Of a stretch of 64,000 nt of DNA, positions 28,272-36,791 are shown piece after piece. Source of the stretch: Neisseriaceae bacterium CLB008 (lineage in GTDB: Bacteria; Pseudomonadota; Gammaproteobacteria; Burkholderiales; Neisseriaceae); contig CP166133.1 in the NCBI GenBank assembly GCA_041228285.1, forward strand, positions 2,513,380-2,577,379, given 5' to 3'. Every line of letters begins with the position of its first letter. Within the stretch, counting starts at the first letter, position 1. The position numbers were made by a program, and so were the translations under genes. Under the pieces are notes generated by a model, which was not told where the DNA came from, ran no database searches, and saw only the letters and a program-made list of their open reading frames with translations.

Positions 28272-29291
28272 ATGTACGATTTTTTACGCTCAACCTTGTT
28301 TAAAATGGACGCAGAAAAAGCCCACCATTTCACCCTCAACGCCCTCAAACAGGTCAACGCCCTCGGCCTAGGCGGCCTGTTACAAAAAAATACGCCCAGC
28401 CTCCCCACCAAGCTGATGGGCCTAGACCTACCTAACCCCGTGGGCTTAGCCGCAGGCTTAGACAAAAATGGCGCCTATATTGATGCACTGGCCAAGCTAG
28501 GCTTCGGCTTCATTGAAGTAGGCACCATCACCCCCCGCCCTCAGGAGGGCAACCCTAAGCCACGCCTGTTTCGCGTTCCCGAGCACCAGGCCATCATCAA
28601 CCGCATGGGCTTTAACAATGCTGGCGTGGACGTGTTGATCAACAACTTAAAAAATACTCAATACAAAGGTATTTTAGGCATCAACATCGGCAAAAATGCC
28701 ACCACACCCATGGAACATGCGGTCGACGACTATTTGATTTGCCTAGAAAAAACCTATGCTCATGCCGATTACATCACCATCAACATCTCTTCACCTAATA
28801 CCAAAAACCTGCGAGCACTGCAGGCAGAAGACGATTTAACGGAACTTTTGAGCAAATTAAAGGACAAACAGCTACAGTTACAGGCTCAACAAGGGCGCTA
28901 TGTGCCCTTGGCGGTCAAAATTGCCCCCGACCTTAGCGAAGCAGAGGTCCACAGCATTGCCGACGTGCTCTTAAAAACCGAAATTGATGGCGTCATCGCC
29001 ACCAACACCACCATTGATAAGTCTGCCTTGGGCAACCACCCTCTGGCCAATGAACAAGGTGGCCTTTCTGGCTTACCGGTGCGTCAAAAAAGCGATGACG
29101 TATTACACATTTTAAATAACTCATTACAAAAACGCTTGCCAATCATTGGCGTCGGTGGCATTGTGAATGGTGCTGATGCGGTACACAAAATGGCATTAGG
29201 CGCAGATGCAGTACAACTATACAGTGGCCTAATTTACCAAGGGCCCAAACTGGTACTGGACTGCTTAACCGCAATTGCCCGGCGCGTTTAA
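28272..29291 (+). CDS. pyrD: Dihydroorotate dehydrogenase (quinone), class 2
   Basis: FMN enzyme of the inner membrane that oxidises dihydroorotate to orotate in pyrimidine synthesis, passing electrons to quinone. It has 339 residues from the ATG at 28272 (MYDFLRSTLFKMDAEKAHH), the typical class 2 start with its amphipathic membrane-binding helix; the frame upstream to 28236 is not conserved-looking. Motifs include GLAAGLDKNG, NRMGFNNAG, the active-site Ser region ININISSPNTKNLR and the FMN-phosphate loop GVGGI. Confidence 0.97.
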   Translation: MYDFLRSTLFKMDAEKAHHFTLNALKQVNALGLGGLLQKNTPSLPTKLMGLDLPNPVGLAAGLDKNGAYIDALAKLGFGFIEVGTITPRPQEGNPKPRLFRVPEHQAIINRMGFNNAGVDVLINNLKNTQYKGILGINIGKNATTPMEHAVDDYLICLEKTYAHADYITINISSPNTKNLRALQAEDDLTELLSKLKDKQLQLQAQQGRYVPLAVKIAPDLSEAEVHSIADVLLKTEIDGVIATNTTIDKSALGNHPLANEQGGLSGLPVRQKSDDVLHILNNSLQKRLPIIGVGGIVNGADAVHKMALGADAVQLYSGLIYQGPKLVLDCLTAIARRV

Positions 29292-29323
29292 ATACTTTAC
29301 TTTATTGATAGAAGGATAAACCT

Positions 29324-29782
29324 ATGTTTAAAACCACAACTAAGTACGCCATGATTGGCCTATTGTCTATGGGTATTGCCGCCGGCTGCGCCAACAACTC
29401 AGCCACCACCTATAGCCCAGGCCAAGCCCAACAGGCCCAAACCGTTCGCCTAGGTACTGTGGTGTCTGTTGCATCGGTTAAAATTCAAGAAGAACACAAA
29501 CTGGCCACACTGGCTGGCGCCGCCTTGGGTGGTTTAGCCGGTAGCAACGTAGGCGGCGGTTCTGGTCGTTATGCAGGTGCCGTTGTCGGTGCCTTAGCCG
29601 GCGGCTACGCCACTGATGCCGCCACTAAAGCCATCGGCGGCCAAAACGGTTACGAAATCACCGTTGAGCTAGACAATAAGAGCGTGATCTCTGTGGTACA
29701 AAAAGCCGACGTGGCGATTGCCCCAGGCCAACGCGTACGTGTGGTGACCGGCAACGGCGTGACTCGTGTGATGCCTCAATAA
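29324..29782 (+). CDS. Glycine-zipper outer-membrane lipoprotein (SlyB/PcP-like)
   Basis: A 152-residue protein with a signal peptide ending in a lipobox-like AAGC (Cys22); the -3 residue is Ala rather than Leu. A glycine-zipper hairpin follows (ATLAGAALGGLAGSNVGGG, then GAVVGALAGGYATDAATKA), as in SlyB/Pal-cross-reacting lipoproteins. The C-terminal part (YEITVELDNKSVISVVQ...GQRVRVVTG) matches the small beta domain of that family. It is likely anchored in the outer membrane and involved in envelope integrity; transcribed after pyrD with its own terminator. Confidence 0.85.
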   Translation: MFKTTTKYAMIGLLSMGIAAGCANNSATTYSPGQAQQAQTVRLGTVVSVASVKIQEEHKLATLAGAALGGLAGSNVGGGSGRYAGAVVGALAGGYATDAATKAIGGQNGYEITVELDNKSVISVVQKADVAIAPGQRVRVVTGNGVTRVMPQ

Positions 29783-29800
29783 GCATTGCCTCTGATCGTT

Positions 29801-29833
29801 AAAAAGCCTGCGCTTTAGCGCAGGCTTTTTTGT
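29801..29833 (+). terminator. Terminator of pyrD-slyB-like unit
   Basis: Stem AAAAAGCCTGCGC/GCGCAGGCTTTTT around TTTA, ending in six T, about 20 bases after the stop. Confidence 0.93.
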
Positions 29834-29892
29834 GGGCGTTCGTATCGTGTCGTTATTTGCCCTTTTTTTATCCCTATAGCGCCTACTCTTGC

Positions 29893-29926
29893 CGTAGGGT
29901 GGCGCAAAGCGCAGCGTGCCCACCGT
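29893..29926. repeat. REP-like 34-bp element, copy A
   Basis: Imperfect palindrome opening CGTAGGGTGG and closing GTGCCCACCGT. Copy B at 30058-30091 matches at 32 of 34 bases; the two differences are both C to T. Confidence 0.85.
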
Positions 29927-29932
29927 ATTTAA

Positions 29933-30020
29933 TCATTTAATTATAGCATCGAGGAAAATTTTAACTTCTGGAGGCACTTCTAATTCTGTGCAAAAAAACT
30001 ATGGTTTATCGTATCGTTCC
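29933..30020 (-). pseudogene. Possible gene remnant (C-terminal coding-like stretch)
   Basis: On the minus strand a run reading FFCTELEVPPEVKIFLDAII plus a Lys and then a TGA stop (29933-29935) looks like real protein, but it is preceded by an in-frame TAG and then loses its frame upstream. The pattern recalls the C-terminal helix of LysR-type regulators, but it is too short to assign. It lies between the two REP-like elements. Confidence 0.3.
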
Positions 30021-30057
30021 TCAATGGGTCATAATGGCAATCATGTTTACCGTTGGG

Positions 30058-30091
30058 CGTAGGGTGGTGCAAAGCGTAGCGTGCCCACCGT
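30058..30091. repeat. REP-like 34-bp element, copy B
   Basis: Same orientation as copy A, 165 bp downstream. It is flanked on the left by the 10-mer CCGTTGGGCG (30050-30059), which recurs at 30171-30180. Confidence 0.85.
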
Positions 30092-30166
30092 TTTGAATCA
30101 AAAAAATCATTAAATCATTTGTTTCATAATGATTCGGCTATTTCACTATTGATTAATCGTTTTGTT

Positions 30167-30345
30167 TCGCCCGTTGGGCGACGTCATTTCTTTTGGATGT
30201 CCAAAAGAAACGAAGCAAAGAAAAAACACCCCACTTTATCCGCCCGCTTTGCGGGTGCCCTCGTTGGCCCGCACATTGCCGGCGGCAAGAACTCATATTT
30301 GGGCCTTCGGCCAAATACTCAAACATGCTTGCCTCAAAATCCCCG
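30167..30345. repeat. Cluster of consecutive hairpins
   Basis: Successive dyads: CGCCC/GGGCG (30168-30180); a perfect 11-bp palindrome TTTCTTTTGGA/TCCAAAAGAAA (30187-30210); CCCGC/GCGGG (about 30243-30255); GCCGGCGGC (about 30278); and TTTGGGCC/GGCCAAA (about 30298-30316). Similar multi-hairpin intergenic mosaics occur as dispersed repeats in other proteobacteria. No second copy lies in this window. Confidence 0.65.
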
Positions 30346-30532
30346 GCCCTGCACGAACCGTCTCGGCGGCTAAAAAGGGGATGGTACTTCACCTACGGGA
30401 GATGTGGTGAGTTGTCATACAGGGTAGTGAAAGGAAATCTTTAATCAAGATCGAAATAACCGATACATTGGCGGTTTTTTATATTTGGATACCTCGGTAT
30501 CAATCAACAAACCATCCTTTTCAACCCACCCA

Positions 30533-31504
30533 TCACACCGGTCGAATCGCCCCGCAACGCTTAAATGCCTGATTAATCATATTCATATTGATGCGACTAA
30601 TACCCTCTAACCCCCCTAAATCTTCACTCATCAGCGGCCATAAATCGACATTATCTTCACACAAAACGTGCCAAAACAGCTGCGAGCGGCCGCTGGTGCC
30701 GAACAGGCAGCGCGTATTAGGATGCTTACTTAAAGCCTGCGCCACCGTGGTTAAATGATTGGGGTTGACCTCTAAGCACACAATGGCCTCGGCTGCATAA
30801 CCCATTAGCTTAGGCTCAATGTCGACCCGAAAGCGCAGCACGCCGCTGTCGGTTAACGCCTGCATCATGCGAAACGCCGTGGGTTCACTGATGCCTAAAT
30901 GCGTGGCCAATACGTTGAGGTTGGCGCGGCCATCTTGCATCAAGAGTTCAACCAGCTGACGCTCTTGCTCAGACAACGTCACCTTAAGCTTTTCAGGCAA
31001 CATTTCCGTCATCTGCCACTGGCTCGCGCGCTTAAACGATTGCAACACCATGCTGACGTCAAACTGACGAATCCCGGCCACGTGCGGCAAGGTAGAGACG
31101 GTCAAGTCCAGGAGCTGTTCAACGTCATCAAAATAAAATTCCGCCATTAAATCAGACGACCCCGCCAAAGCCACCACTAATCGACTGTCCACAAATGAGG
31201 CAAGCTGCAAAGCAACGGATTCAGTCATGCCCAATTCGCATTCTAGCCACACATGCACCACCACCCCTTTTTTCAGCATTAAGGGGTCGCATTCGCCCAC
31301 CACCCGTAAAACATGCTGATCCATTAACTTCTTGATTCGGCGGGCCACCGTCTTCTCCGGCACACCCGAATCCTTAGACAATTGTCGCCAACTAGCAACA
31401 GGGTCTTTAGCTAAAGATTTAACGCACTGAATGTCTATTTCTTCCAATTCAATAGAAATTTTTGACGATTTTTTTCTATTTACTGTTTTTTCATTTTTTT
31501 CCAT
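30533..31504 (-). CDS. Lrp/AsnC-family regulator with duplicated domains
   Basis: A 323-residue regulator about twice the size of a normal Lrp/AsnC protein. It shows two Lrp units in tandem: helix-turn-helix 1 (about residues 18-70, SWRQLSKDSGVPEKTVARRI), a first ligand-binding RAM-like part, helix-turn-helix 2 (about 175-225, NLNVLATHLGISEPTAFRMM) and a second RAM-like part. ATG at 31504 is chosen because upstream in-frame codons run into the divergent transporter gene. It is divergent from the MHS transporter-amidase pair with an 81-base gap, so it probably controls them in response to the transported compound or its product. Confidence 0.85.
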   Translation of the reverse strand: MEKNEKTVNRKKSSKISIELEEIDIQCVKSLAKDPVASWRQLSKDSGVPEKTVARRIKKLMDQHVLRVVGECDPLMLKKGVVVHVWLECELGMTESVALQLASFVDSRLVVALAGSSDLMAEFYFDDVEQLLDLTVSTLPHVAGIRQFDVSMVLQSFKRASQWQMTEMLPEKLKVTLSEQERQLVELLMQDGRANLNVLATHLGISEPTAFRMMQALTDSGVLRFRVDIEPKLMGYAAEAIVCLEVNPNHLTTVAQALSKHPNTRCLFGTSGRSQLFWHVLCEDNVDLWPLMSEDLGGLEGISRINMNMINQAFKRCGAIRPV

Positions 31505-31585
31505 GCTAGACTTTGCGCTTAATAAAAATAATATGACCATTCTAATTAAAGTAGCCGCATTTGACACGTTAAAGGAGCAATATTG

Positions 31586-32872
31586 ATGCAAACAACACAC
31601 ACAGAGGCCGCCAAACAGCCGCCTAGCGCGATGCAATACAAAAAAATTGTCGCCGGCAGCGTCGGCAACATGATCGAATGGTTTGACTGGAGCATTTATG
31701 CTGCCTTCGCCATTTTTTTCAGCTCTCAATTCTTCCCTGCCGGCCATGATACGGCGGCCCTGCTGGCGACTTTTGGTATTTTTGCCGTGGGCTTTTTCAT
31801 GCGCCCGATTGGCGGCTGGCTCATTGGCGTGTTTTCTGACCGCTACGGTCGCCGTGCAGCCCTAGGCTTAACGGTGGTGATGATGGCCGCTGGCTCACTC
31901 ATCATCGCCATCACGCCGACGTTTGCCACCATTGGCATTTTAGCCCCGATCATGCTCACCATCGCCCGTTTGATTCAAGGCCTATCTTTAGGCGGTGAAT
32001 ACGCTTCGGCCACGACCTATTTGACTGAGATGGCGCCTAACGACAAACGCGGCCTATACTCTAGCTTTATTTTCTTCAGCGCGGCTGTGGGCATTTTGTG
32101 CGCTTCAGGGCTGGGCTGGCTATTAACCAGCCTCATCAGCAAAGAAGCCATGATCGAATGGGGCTGGCGCATTCCGTTCTTCATCGGTGCCCTTGGCGGT
32201 GTGGTCGGCATGTGGATTCGCCGCGCCGTGGCCGAAGACGAAGCCCCGCAAGAAAAAAATAAGGCGGTAAAACAGCCTCTACGCGTGTTGATTCGCGACT
32301 ACCCGGTTGAAACCATGCGTATTGTGGGCTTTTCTTTACTGTCGACTTATGCCTTCTATGTATTCATGGCGTTCTTACCGACCTATGCGATTCGTCATGC
32401 TGGCGCAGTCCCGAGCACTGCTTTTGCCGCCAACACCATCGGTATTTTTGTATTCATGTGCTTGCAGCCACTCTTTGGCATACTGTCAGACAAGATTGGC
32501 CGCCGCCCACAGTTGATTACGTTTGCCGCCGGTAACCTATTTTTCTTCTACTTGGTGATCAACTTTGTCAGTGATTCTTTTGTGACGCTGTTGCTGATTG
32601 AGCTATTTGGCTTAACCCTATACGCCATGTACTCTTCTGTTGCCCCTGCCATCATGGCCGAACAGTTCCCCAAAAACATTCGTGCCGTCGGCATTGGCGC
32701 ACCCTATAACCTCATCGTGGCCATCCTAGGCGGCACCACCCCCTATATTTTGACCTGGCTACAAAGCAACCAAATGGAACACATTTTCTTTATTTTGGTG
32801 ACCGTGGCCGCAGCCTTATCGCTGTTAACCTTCATCAAGATGCCTGAATCAGCAGGCAAAGATTTAGAATAA
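31586..32872 (+). CDS. MHS-family (metabolite:H+ symporter) MFS transporter
   Basis: A 428-residue, 12-helix major facilitator protein. The opening VAGSVGNMIEWFDWSIYAAFA and the loop GVFSDRYGRRAAL (motif A) and IARLIQGLSLGGEYASATTYL are characteristic of the MHS group (ProP, KgtP, ShiA relatives), which import organic acids, betaines or similar with protons. ATG at 31586 follows GGAG by eight bases; a TTG one codon earlier is unneeded. It is 34 bases before the amidase, so it likely imports the amidase substrate. The exact substrate is unknown. Confidence 0.88.
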   Translation: MQTTHTEAAKQPPSAMQYKKIVAGSVGNMIEWFDWSIYAAFAIFFSSQFFPAGHDTAALLATFGIFAVGFFMRPIGGWLIGVFSDRYGRRAALGLTVVMMAAGSLIIAITPTFATIGILAPIMLTIARLIQGLSLGGEYASATTYLTEMAPNDKRGLYSSFIFFSAAVGILCASGLGWLLTSLISKEAMIEWGWRIPFFIGALGGVVGMWIRRAVAEDEAPQEKNKAVKQPLRVLIRDYPVETMRIVGFSLLSTYAFYVFMAFLPTYAIRHAGAVPSTAFAANTIGIFVFMCLQPLFGILSDKIGRRPQLITFAAGNLFFFYLVINFVSDSFVTLLLIELFGLTLYAMYSSVAPAIMAEQFPKNIRAVGIGAPYNLIVAILGGTTPYILTWLQSNQMEHIFFILVTVAAALSLLTFIKMPESAGKDLE

Positions 32873-32906
32873 AACCACTGATACCGCTTTATTTAAAAGG
32901 GACTAT

Positions 32907-34334
32907 ATGCCAACTACTTCAAGCACACGACCACTGTATTTGCACAGCGCCACTGAGCTTGCGGCGCTGATTAAAACCGGTGTCACCACGTCGCGTGCCG
33001 TCACTGAACTGTTTTTAGAACGCATCCAAGCACACACACACCTTAATGCGTTTACTCAAGTGTTTACCCAGCGCGCCTTAGCCTTGGCCGACAACGCCGA
33101 TCGTTTACAACAGGCCGGCGTCTGCCTCAGCCCGCTGCACGGCGTGCCCATTGCCCTCAAAGAGCATTTCCAATGGACGGGCACCGTGGCACATTTTGGC
33201 TCGCAAGCACGCTCAGACGTGATCAGCCACAGCAACAGCGCCGTGGTGAACCAGTTGATTGGCCTTGGCATGGTGATTTTGGGCAAAACCTCGATGACTG
33301 AATTTGCCTTTGGCCTCTCGGGCCAAAATCCTTCTTTTGGCACCGCTAAGAATCCTTGGCACGCCACCGAGCATCGAGCGCCCGGCGGCTCCTCCAGTGG
33401 TGCTGGCGTGGCGGTCAGCATGGGCCTTGCGCCCTTAGTATTGGGCGGCGACACCGGCGGCTCGGTACGCGCCCCCGCGGCGCTGAACCACACCGTCGGC
33501 TACAAACCCACGTCAGGCTTACTCAGCCGCAGCCACTGTATGCCGCTGTGTGAAACCTTAGACGTGCTCGGCCCCATCAGCCACACCGTAGCCGATGCCC
33601 GCCTCATCACCCAGCTTTTGGCGGCACCCGAGCTAGACGATGAGGCCACCTTAGCCCCAGCGGCCATGGCCACCCAAACAGCCTTACGCCAATCATTAAG
33701 CGCGCCCATTCAGCCACACCTACACTATTTAAGTGAGGCCGCTTGGCCGGCTAAGCTACAGCCTGCCGCCTACGCCAACTGGCTTGACACCCTCACCTTG
33801 CTGCGCCAGCAAGGCTGGACGTTGACGCCCTGGGCACCGCAGGACTTGGCCTTTTTTACCGATTTAGGCAACCATAATTCAACCATTTTGGCCTACGAAG
33901 CTTACCAAGCTCAGGGACATTATGCTGAAGACCCAGAAGCCCCGATGTGGGCAGTGGTCAGAGCACGGATCATGAATGGCAAAGCCATCACCCAAACCGC
34001 ACATCAAGACGCTCTGAACACTCGCCAACAGGTCATGGCCACCTTCAATCAAACCTTCCCACAAGGACAGGTTTTGTTGATGCCGGCCATTGATCAGGGT
34101 GCCCAACTATTAGACGCAGAGGATGCCAACCATGTTGGCCTCGGTCAATTACTGCGCCCGGCGAACTTCCTTGGGGTACCCGCCATCAACCTTCCCACCG
34201 GCCTGGATCAAGACGGCATGCCGCTGGCGATTCAGCTTTTGGCCCACGAGCATCAAGACGTGCTGCTGCTGGCCAAGGCAGAAGCGCTGGAAGCCCTTCT
34301 GCCCGACACCCGGCTCGCCCCACCCTCAGCTTAA
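32907..34334 (+). CDS. Amidase-signature family hydrolase
   Basis: A 475-residue cytoplasmic amidase with the complete Ser-cisSer-Lys triad: Lys85 in ALKEHFQW, Ser162 in GGSSSGAG and nucleophile Ser186 in GDTGGSVRAP, with the usual 24-residue spacing between the two serines. It hydrolyses a C-N amide bond. It is not GatA: gatC/gatB are absent and the C-terminus differs. Placement after an MHS importer and beside an Lrp-type regulator suggests use of an imported amide or carbamoyl compound as a carbon or nitrogen source. Confidence 0.88.
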   Translation: MPTTSSTRPLYLHSATELAALIKTGVTTSRAVTELFLERIQAHTHLNAFTQVFTQRALALADNADRLQQAGVCLSPLHGVPIALKEHFQWTGTVAHFGSQARSDVISHSNSAVVNQLIGLGMVILGKTSMTEFAFGLSGQNPSFGTAKNPWHATEHRAPGGSSSGAGVAVSMGLAPLVLGGDTGGSVRAPAALNHTVGYKPTSGLLSRSHCMPLCETLDVLGPISHTVADARLITQLLAAPELDDEATLAPAAMATQTALRQSLSAPIQPHLHYLSEAAWPAKLQPAAYANWLDTLTLLRQQGWTLTPWAPQDLAFFTDLGNHNSTILAYEAYQAQGHYAEDPEAPMWAVVRARIMNGKAITQTAHQDALNTRQQVMATFNQTFPQGQVLLMPAIDQGAQLLDAEDANHVGLGQLLRPANFLGVPAINLPTGLDQDGMPLAIQLLAHEHQDVLLLAKAEALEALLPDTRLAPPSA

Positions 34335-34347
34335 CCTTGTCCTACTC

Positions 34348-34379
34348 TTTAAGGCCTTAATCACTTAAGGCCTTTTTTG
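34348..34379 (+). terminator. Terminator of MHS-amidase unit
   Basis: Stem AAGGCCTTAA/TTAAGGCCTT around TCAC followed by six T, about 15 bases after the stop. Confidence 0.9.
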
Positions 34380-34527
34380 TTTCTTGCTTAAGCTGTGGGA
34401 TAACATCGCTGTTTACGCTTAAGTTTGTTACAATCGACTCAATCCGCTGCTGAGCAGCGCCTGAGTTTGCCCCTAGGGCCTCACGCTCCTCATTGACCAG
34501 CTTTTTGCCATTCTTCTGAGACTTTAT

Positions 34528-36195
34528 ATGAGCCAATACGTATTTTCTATGCTTCGCGTGAGCAAAGTAGTGCCCCCACAGAAGCAAATCATTAAAGACA
34601 TTTCCCTGTCGTTTTTCCCTGGCGCCAAAATTGGCCTATTAGGCTTAAACGGCTCGGGTAAATCCACCGTGCTGCGCATTATGGCCGGTGTGGATAAAGA
34701 ATTTGAGGGCGAAGCCCTACCGATGCCTGGCATCAAAATTGGTTATTTACCACAAGAGCCTGAGCTAGACCCGAATAAAACCGTGCGCGAAGAAGTCGAA
34801 TCCGGCATGGGCGAAGTCATGGACGCACAAAAAAAGCTGGATGAAGTGTACAGCGCCTACGCCGATCCTGACGCCGATTTTGACGCCCTAGCAGAAGAAC
34901 AAGCGCGCCTAGAGGCGATCATTGCCGCCGGTGCTGGCGACAACGTTGAGCATCAGCTAGAGATCGCCGCCGATGCCCTACGCCTACCCGATTGGGACGC
35001 CATGATTGGCAATCTATCTGGTGGTGAAAAACGCCGCGTGGCCTTATGCAAGCTATTACTGTCTAAACCAGACATGCTGCTGCTAGACGAGCCGACCAAC
35101 CACTTGGATGCTGAATCAGTGGAGTGGCTCGAGCAGTTCTTGGTACGCTTCCCCGGCACCGTGGTGGCAGTGACGCATGATCGCTACTTCTTAGACAATG
35201 CCGCCGAATGGATTTTGGAGCTAGACCGTGGCCACGGCATTCCTTGGCAAGGCAACTACAGCTCTTGGCTGGAACAAAAAGAAGCCCGCTTGGCCACTGA
35301 ATCCAAGCAAGAGGCCGCCCGCATGAAAGCCATGCAAAAAGAATTAGAATGGGTGCGTCAAAACCCCAAAGGCCGTCAAGCTAAATCTAAGTCTCGTTTG
35401 GCCCGCTTTGAAGAACTGTCTAGCCAAGAATACCAAAAGCGCAACGAAACCCAGGAAATCTTTATTCCTGTGGCCGAGCGTTTGGGCAATGAAGTCATTG
35501 AATTCACCAATGTGTCGAAAAGCTTTGGCGATCGCGTCTTAATCGACGACTTAAGCTTCCGCGTACCTGCAGGTGCCATCGTCGGCATCATCGGCCCTAA
35601 CGGCGCCGGTAAATCGACCTTGTTCAATATGATTGCAGGCAAAGAGCAGCCAGACAGCGGTGAGGTTAAAATCGGCCAAACCGTGCAAATGGCCCACGTT
35701 GACCAAAGCCGTGGGGCGCTGGAAAATGAAAAAACCGTGTTTGATGAAATTGCCCAAGGCCGTGACATCTTACAGGTTGGCCGCTACGAAACACCAGCGC
35801 GCGCCTATTTGGGCCGCTTTAACTTCAAAGGCGCTGACCAAGGCAAGATCGTGGGTAATCTATCCGGCGGTGAACGTGGTCGCTTACACTTAGCCAAAAC
35901 CCTGATTGCTGGCGGCAACGTCTTGCTGTTAGACGAACCGTCAAACGACTTAGACGTGGAAACCCTACGCGCTCTCGAAGATGCTCTACTAGAGTTTGCC
36001 GGCAGCGTGATGGTGATCTCTCACGATCGCTGGTTCTTAGACCGTATCGCCACCCACATTCTGGCCTGTGAAGGCGATTCAAAATGGGTGTTCTTTGACG
36101 GCAACTATCAAGAATACGAAGCGGACAAACGCAAGCGTTTGGGTGAAGAAGGCGCCAAGCCTAAGCGCATTCGCTACAAGCCTGTGACTCGCTAA
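34528..36195 (+). CDS. ettA: Energy-dependent translational throttle protein EttA (ABC-F)
   Basis: Ribosome-associated ABC-F ATPase that gates entry into elongation according to ATP/ADP ratio. It has 555 residues, the usual length, with two ATPase domains: Walker A GLNGSGKST and GPNGAGKST, signatures LSGGEKRR and LSGGERGR, Walker B LLLDEPTNHLD and LLLDEPSNDLD. The arm and P-site linker region (about residues 240-305, ending GRQAKSKSRLARFEEL) match EttA rather than Uup or YheS. There is no membrane part. A TACAAT box at 34429-34434 could be its -10. Confidence 0.96.
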   Translation: MSQYVFSMLRVSKVVPPQKQIIKDISLSFFPGAKIGLLGLNGSGKSTVLRIMAGVDKEFEGEALPMPGIKIGYLPQEPELDPNKTVREEVESGMGEVMDAQKKLDEVYSAYADPDADFDALAEEQARLEAIIAAGAGDNVEHQLEIAADALRLPDWDAMIGNLSGGEKRRVALCKLLLSKPDMLLLDEPTNHLDAESVEWLEQFLVRFPGTVVAVTHDRYFLDNAAEWILELDRGHGIPWQGNYSSWLEQKEARLATESKQEAARMKAMQKELEWVRQNPKGRQAKSKSRLARFEELSSQEYQKRNETQEIFIPVAERLGNEVIEFTNVSKSFGDRVLIDDLSFRVPAGAIVGIIGPNGAGKSTLFNMIAGKEQPDSGEVKIGQTVQMAHVDQSRGALENEKTVFDEIAQGRDILQVGRYETPARAYLGRFNFKGADQGKIVGNLSGGERGRLHLAKTLIAGGNVLLLDEPSNDLDVETLRALEDALLEFAGSVMVISHDRWFLDRIATHILACEGDSKWVFFDGNYQEYEADKRKRLGEEGAKPKRIRYKPVTR

Positions 36196-36208
36196 ACGAA
36201 GACAAACC

Positions 36209-36234
36209 AAAGCCACCTAACGGTGGCTTTTTTG
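36209..36234 (+). terminator. Terminator of ettA
   Basis: Stem AAAGCCACC/GGTGGCTTT around TAAC, followed by T residues, 13 bases after the stop. Confidence 0.88.
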
Positions 36235-36272
36235 ATGGCGGTACGCTGTGGCTGCTTAAACCATGAATTGAG

Positions 36273-36782
36273 CTATAAAATTCGCTCCAGCCACAGCCGC
36301 GCCCGCATGCCCCAATAACTGGTATAGCCAGTCACACTGGCCTGCATCTTCCCTTGATACACAATCACCACCGTCGGCGTCACCTTCACCCCCCACAAAC
36401 TCGACAGCGCACCGTCAGCATCGTTTACGGTTTCAAAAGCATAGCCCTTCTCAGCCAAGTATTCAGCCACGGTAGCGTCATCGCCCGACTGCATCGCCAC
36501 GCTGATCACGGGAATGCCCGCATCCATCAGCTGCTGCATATTCGGTGAGGTCAACGTACAGATCGGGCACCAAGTGCCCCAAAAATACAGCACGATGGGC
36601 TCGGCCTGACTGCGCTCGGCCAAAGAAAATGACTGGCCGGCTAAATTACGCAAATGGTAGGCCTGCGGCTCAGGCTGGACCGGCCGTCGATACCAGTCCA
36701 CGGCGGTGCTGATCAGCACAAACAGCAGTGCCCACTTCAACACACTCTTAAGCCAACGCCCCAACTTCGTCGTCATCGTCAT
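36273..36782 (-). CDS. Membrane-anchored thioredoxin-like protein (ScsD/TlpA-like)
   Basis: A 169-residue protein with a single N-terminal membrane anchor (about 12-27) and a periplasmic thioredoxin fold carrying the redox motif WCPIC (Cys72, Cys75) and the cis-proline loop VKVTPTVVIV. The CPIC motif and overall layout resemble ScsD-type disulfide oxidoreductases of the TlpA/DsbE group. No cytochrome c maturation or other scs genes are close, so its partner is unknown. The AEC transporter ends 10 bases upstream on the same strand. Confidence 0.82.
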   Translation of the reverse strand: MTMTTKLGRWLKSVLKWALLFVLISTAVDWYRRPVQPEPQAYHLRNLAGQSFSLAERSQAEPIVLYFWGTWCPICTLTSPNMQQLMDAGIPVISVAMQSGDDATVAEYLAEKGYAFETVNDADGALSSLWGVKVTPTVVIVYQGKMQASVTGYTSYWGMRARLWLERIL

Positions 36783-36791
36783 GTCACGCCT

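Larger units (their letters stand above)
29834..30532. other. Gene-free, repeat-rich intergenic patch
   Basis: About 700 bases without a credible gene. It contains two copies of a 34-bp REP-like element, a short possible gene remnant, and a run of consecutive hairpins from 30167 to about 30340 (separate entries). Open frames in all phases across 30119-30444 are short, overlap each other and reflect the hairpins rather than proteins. Confidence 0.7.

Noticed and set aside
30119-30444. Overlapping short frames on both strands in the hairpin cluster
   Set aside because: All phases are open because of the dyads; products have no protein-like pattern.
34357-34587. 76-codon minus-strand frame overlapping the ettA start
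   Set aside because: Overlaps the amidase terminator and the ettA start; no ribosome site or family.
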